This document shows positions 6,763 to 7,214 of a stretch of DNA of 7,214 nt, in pieces. This DNA is from JASJBU01 sp965372385 (GTDB lineage Bacteria; Pseudomonadota; Gammaproteobacteria; Chromatiales; Chromatiaceae). The notes under the pieces are model-generated. The model had not been told where the DNA came from. It ran no database searches and was given only the letters and a program-made list of their open reading frames with translations. The stretch lies in contig CBDVCD010000174.1 of assembly GCA_965372385.1 (NCBI GenBank), forward strand, positions 1 to 7,214, read 5' to 3'. The position numbers and the translations under genes are program-made. How positions within the stretch are numbered: the first letter of the stretch is position 1; each line of letters starts with the position of its first letter.

Positions 6763-6891
6763 CTAGGCAATCGCGATTACGTATATAAAGCACACAACTA
6801 CGAGGACCATGATAGCAAATAACACTGTTATCACACCTATGCAGACATTTTCAAAGGAATCATTCTTTATAAAGCATGAAAACATCTTCAT
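6763..6891 (-). CDS. 42-residue single-span membrane protein under riboswitch control
   Basis: I do not recognise this protein. The frame starts at ATG 6891 and ends at TAG 6763-6765. It begins MKMFSCFIKNDSFENV and is followed by a continuous hydrophobic stretch of about 25 residues (CIGVITVLFAIMVLVVVCFI, residues 17-36, then YVIAIA to the C-terminus). The layout is a short hydrophilic head with Lys2 and Lys9 and one transmembrane helix reaching the C-terminus, so a cytoplasmic N-terminus is likely. Cysteines are at 6, 17 and 34. GGAGGG lies 5 nt before the ATG. It is the first frame after a promoter, cyclic di-GMP aptamer and terminator, with about 33 nt from terminator to start, so it is the obvious target of that switch. 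It might also be only a leader, but nothing gene-like follows it on this strand before the repeats. A small regulatory or membrane-associated protein is a guess. Confidence 0.72.
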   Translation of the reverse strand: MKMFSCFIKNDSFENVCIGVITVLFAIMVLVVVCFIYVIAIA

Positions 6892-6902
6892 AATCGCCCT
6901 CC
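6892..6902 (-). promoter_or_regulatory. Strong Shine-Dalgarno site of the 42-codon gene
   Basis: The minus strand reads GGAGGGCGATT directly before ATG 6891. The match to the anti-Shine-Dalgarno sequence and the 5-nt spacing are what decide this start. Confidence 0.75.
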
Positions 6903-6924
6903 ATTTCTGCTCATATTAGCATCC

Positions 6925-6965
6925 AAAAAAAAAGCCGATCTGCCTCATTCCAAGGCAGCTCGGCT
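6925..6965 (-). terminator. Intrinsic terminator, expression platform of the riboswitch
   Basis: On the minus strand GCCGAGCTGCC (6964-6954) pairs with GGCAGATCGGC (6944-6934) with one G-A mismatch, around the loop TTGGAATGA, followed by nine T residues (6933-6925). The 5' arm is also the 3' end of the aptamer, so the two structures exclude each other. Confidence 0.88.
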
Positions 6966-7020
6966 ATCATTTAAGACCCGTAGCTTTCCGTCCCTTCCTT
7001 CCGGCAGGTTTGGCTTTGTC
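6951..7020 (-). promoter_or_regulatory. Cyclic di-GMP-I (GEMM-I) riboswitch aptamer
   Basis: The minus strand carries the GEMM-I core in order: GCCAAACC, a P2 stem CCTGCC/GGAAGG closed by a GGAA tetraloop, GGGACGGAAAGC, TACGGGTCT, and TAGCCGAGCTGCC. The conserved core in known members is close to AAACC, GNRA, GGGACGCAAAGC, ACGGGTCT and AGCCGGGTTGCC. P1 can form between CAAAGC (7018-7013) and GCCTTG (6956-6951) with one A-C mismatch, and GGTC with GA...CC closes P3. Because the P1 and P3 3' strands also form the terminator 5' arm, ligand binding should prevent termination, making this an ON switch. That direction is inferred. Confidence 0.88.
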
Positions 7021-7028
7021 TTATCATT

Positions 7029-7058
7029 ATTATATGTGAAAAGAGAAGCGGTAGTCAA
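7029..7058 (-). promoter_or_regulatory. Sigma70-type promoter of the riboswitch transcript
   Basis: TTGACT (7058-7053) and a perfect TATAAT (7034-7029) are separated by 18 nt. The start would fall at about 7022, immediately before the aptamer, which is typical for riboswitch leaders and independently supports the aptamer call. Confidence 0.78.
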
Positions 7059-7093
7059 GGATACAACGTGGTACCGAAAAAAAAGTGCCAAAA

Positions 7094-7131
7094 GTCAGGC
7101 TTGAGATGTTCTGTACTAATCTTAGCCTGAC
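7094..7131. repeat. Inverted repeat GTCAGGCT...AGCCTGAC
   Basis: GTCAGGCT (7094-7101) and AGCCTGAC (7124-7131) pair perfectly, and with one bulge the stem extends inward (TGAGAT with ATCTT), leaving a loop of about 11 nt. The right arm is part of direct repeat copy 2. There is no T-run, so it is not an obvious terminator. Confidence 0.5.
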
Positions 7132-7144
7132 GTTGATCTGCCTC
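7118..7144 (+). repeat. Direct repeat copy 2 (AATCTTARCCTGACG family)
   Basis: AATCTTAGCCTGACG, then TTGATCTGCCTC. It has the same orientation as copy 1, roughly 600 bp away and on the promoter side of the riboswitch unit, so the two copies bracket that unit. Confidence 0.55.
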
Positions 7145-7214
7145 AACTTTAGGTTTCTACTGTATCTCTCAGGTTTCCACCCAAGCAGTATTCTACCACT
7201 CTGTTCCAAAATGA

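Noticed and set aside
6372..7144. Integron attC sites
   Set aside because: GTTAAC-type motifs and hairpins are present, but I could not find properly paired RYYYAAC and GTTRRRY core sites, and there is no integrase in the window.
1..7214. CRISPR array, tRNA or rRNA genes
   Set aside because: No regularly spaced repeats and no tRNA or rRNA signature were seen on either strand.

Overview
The window looks like a chromosomal segment of an anaerobic, amino-acid-fermenting bacterium. The minus strand carries an operon for oxidative ornithine degradation, the pathway worked out in Clostridium sticklandii. Base composition is balanced rather than AT-rich, and a GEMM-I (cyclic di-GMP) riboswitch is present. 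Together these would fit a Desulfobacterota/Desulfuromonadales-type organism better than a low-GC Clostridium, but this taxonomic guess is an inference with no marker gene behind it.

Positions 1-5702, minus strand, read from right to left: arcC (carbamate kinase), ord (2,4-diaminopentanoate dehydrogenase), ortA and ortB (2-amino-4-ketopentanoate thiolase), oraS, and oraE (D-ornithine 4,5-aminomutase), which runs off the left edge. OraSE converts D-ornithine to 2,4-diaminopentanoate. Ord oxidatively deaminates this to 2-amino-4-ketopentanoate. OrtAB cleaves that with CoA to acetyl-CoA and alanine. Carbamate kinase would take ATP from the carbamoyl phosphate released when arginine or citrulline is converted to ornithine. 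The genes are tightly packed, with ATGA-type or longer overlaps and Shine-Dalgarno sites inside the preceding gene. Two oddities stand out. The ord frame is interrupted by an in-frame TAA at codon 89 although everything else in it looks intact. In addition, ord has no stop codon of its own before ortA, so the two are fused in frame, while ortA keeps its own ribosome binding site and ATG.

Positions 5703-6008 are the arcC leader: a good sigma70-type promoter (TTGGAT, 18 nt, TATAAT), a perfect 9-bp inverted repeat at the expected transcription start, and a second long-loop stem in the untranslated leader. Positions 6009-6371 hold a decayed fragment of a P-loop protein on the plus strand. Positions 6372-6762 hold no convincing gene but many related short repeats.

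Positions 6763-7058, minus strand, form a compact and complete regulatory unit: strong promoter, cyclic di-GMP-I aptamer, overlapping intrinsic terminator, strong Shine-Dalgarno site, and a 42-codon ORF for a very small single-span membrane protein. This unit is bracketed by two direct copies of a roughly 27-bp repeat (6521-6547 and 7118-7144). It is the most interesting part of the window.
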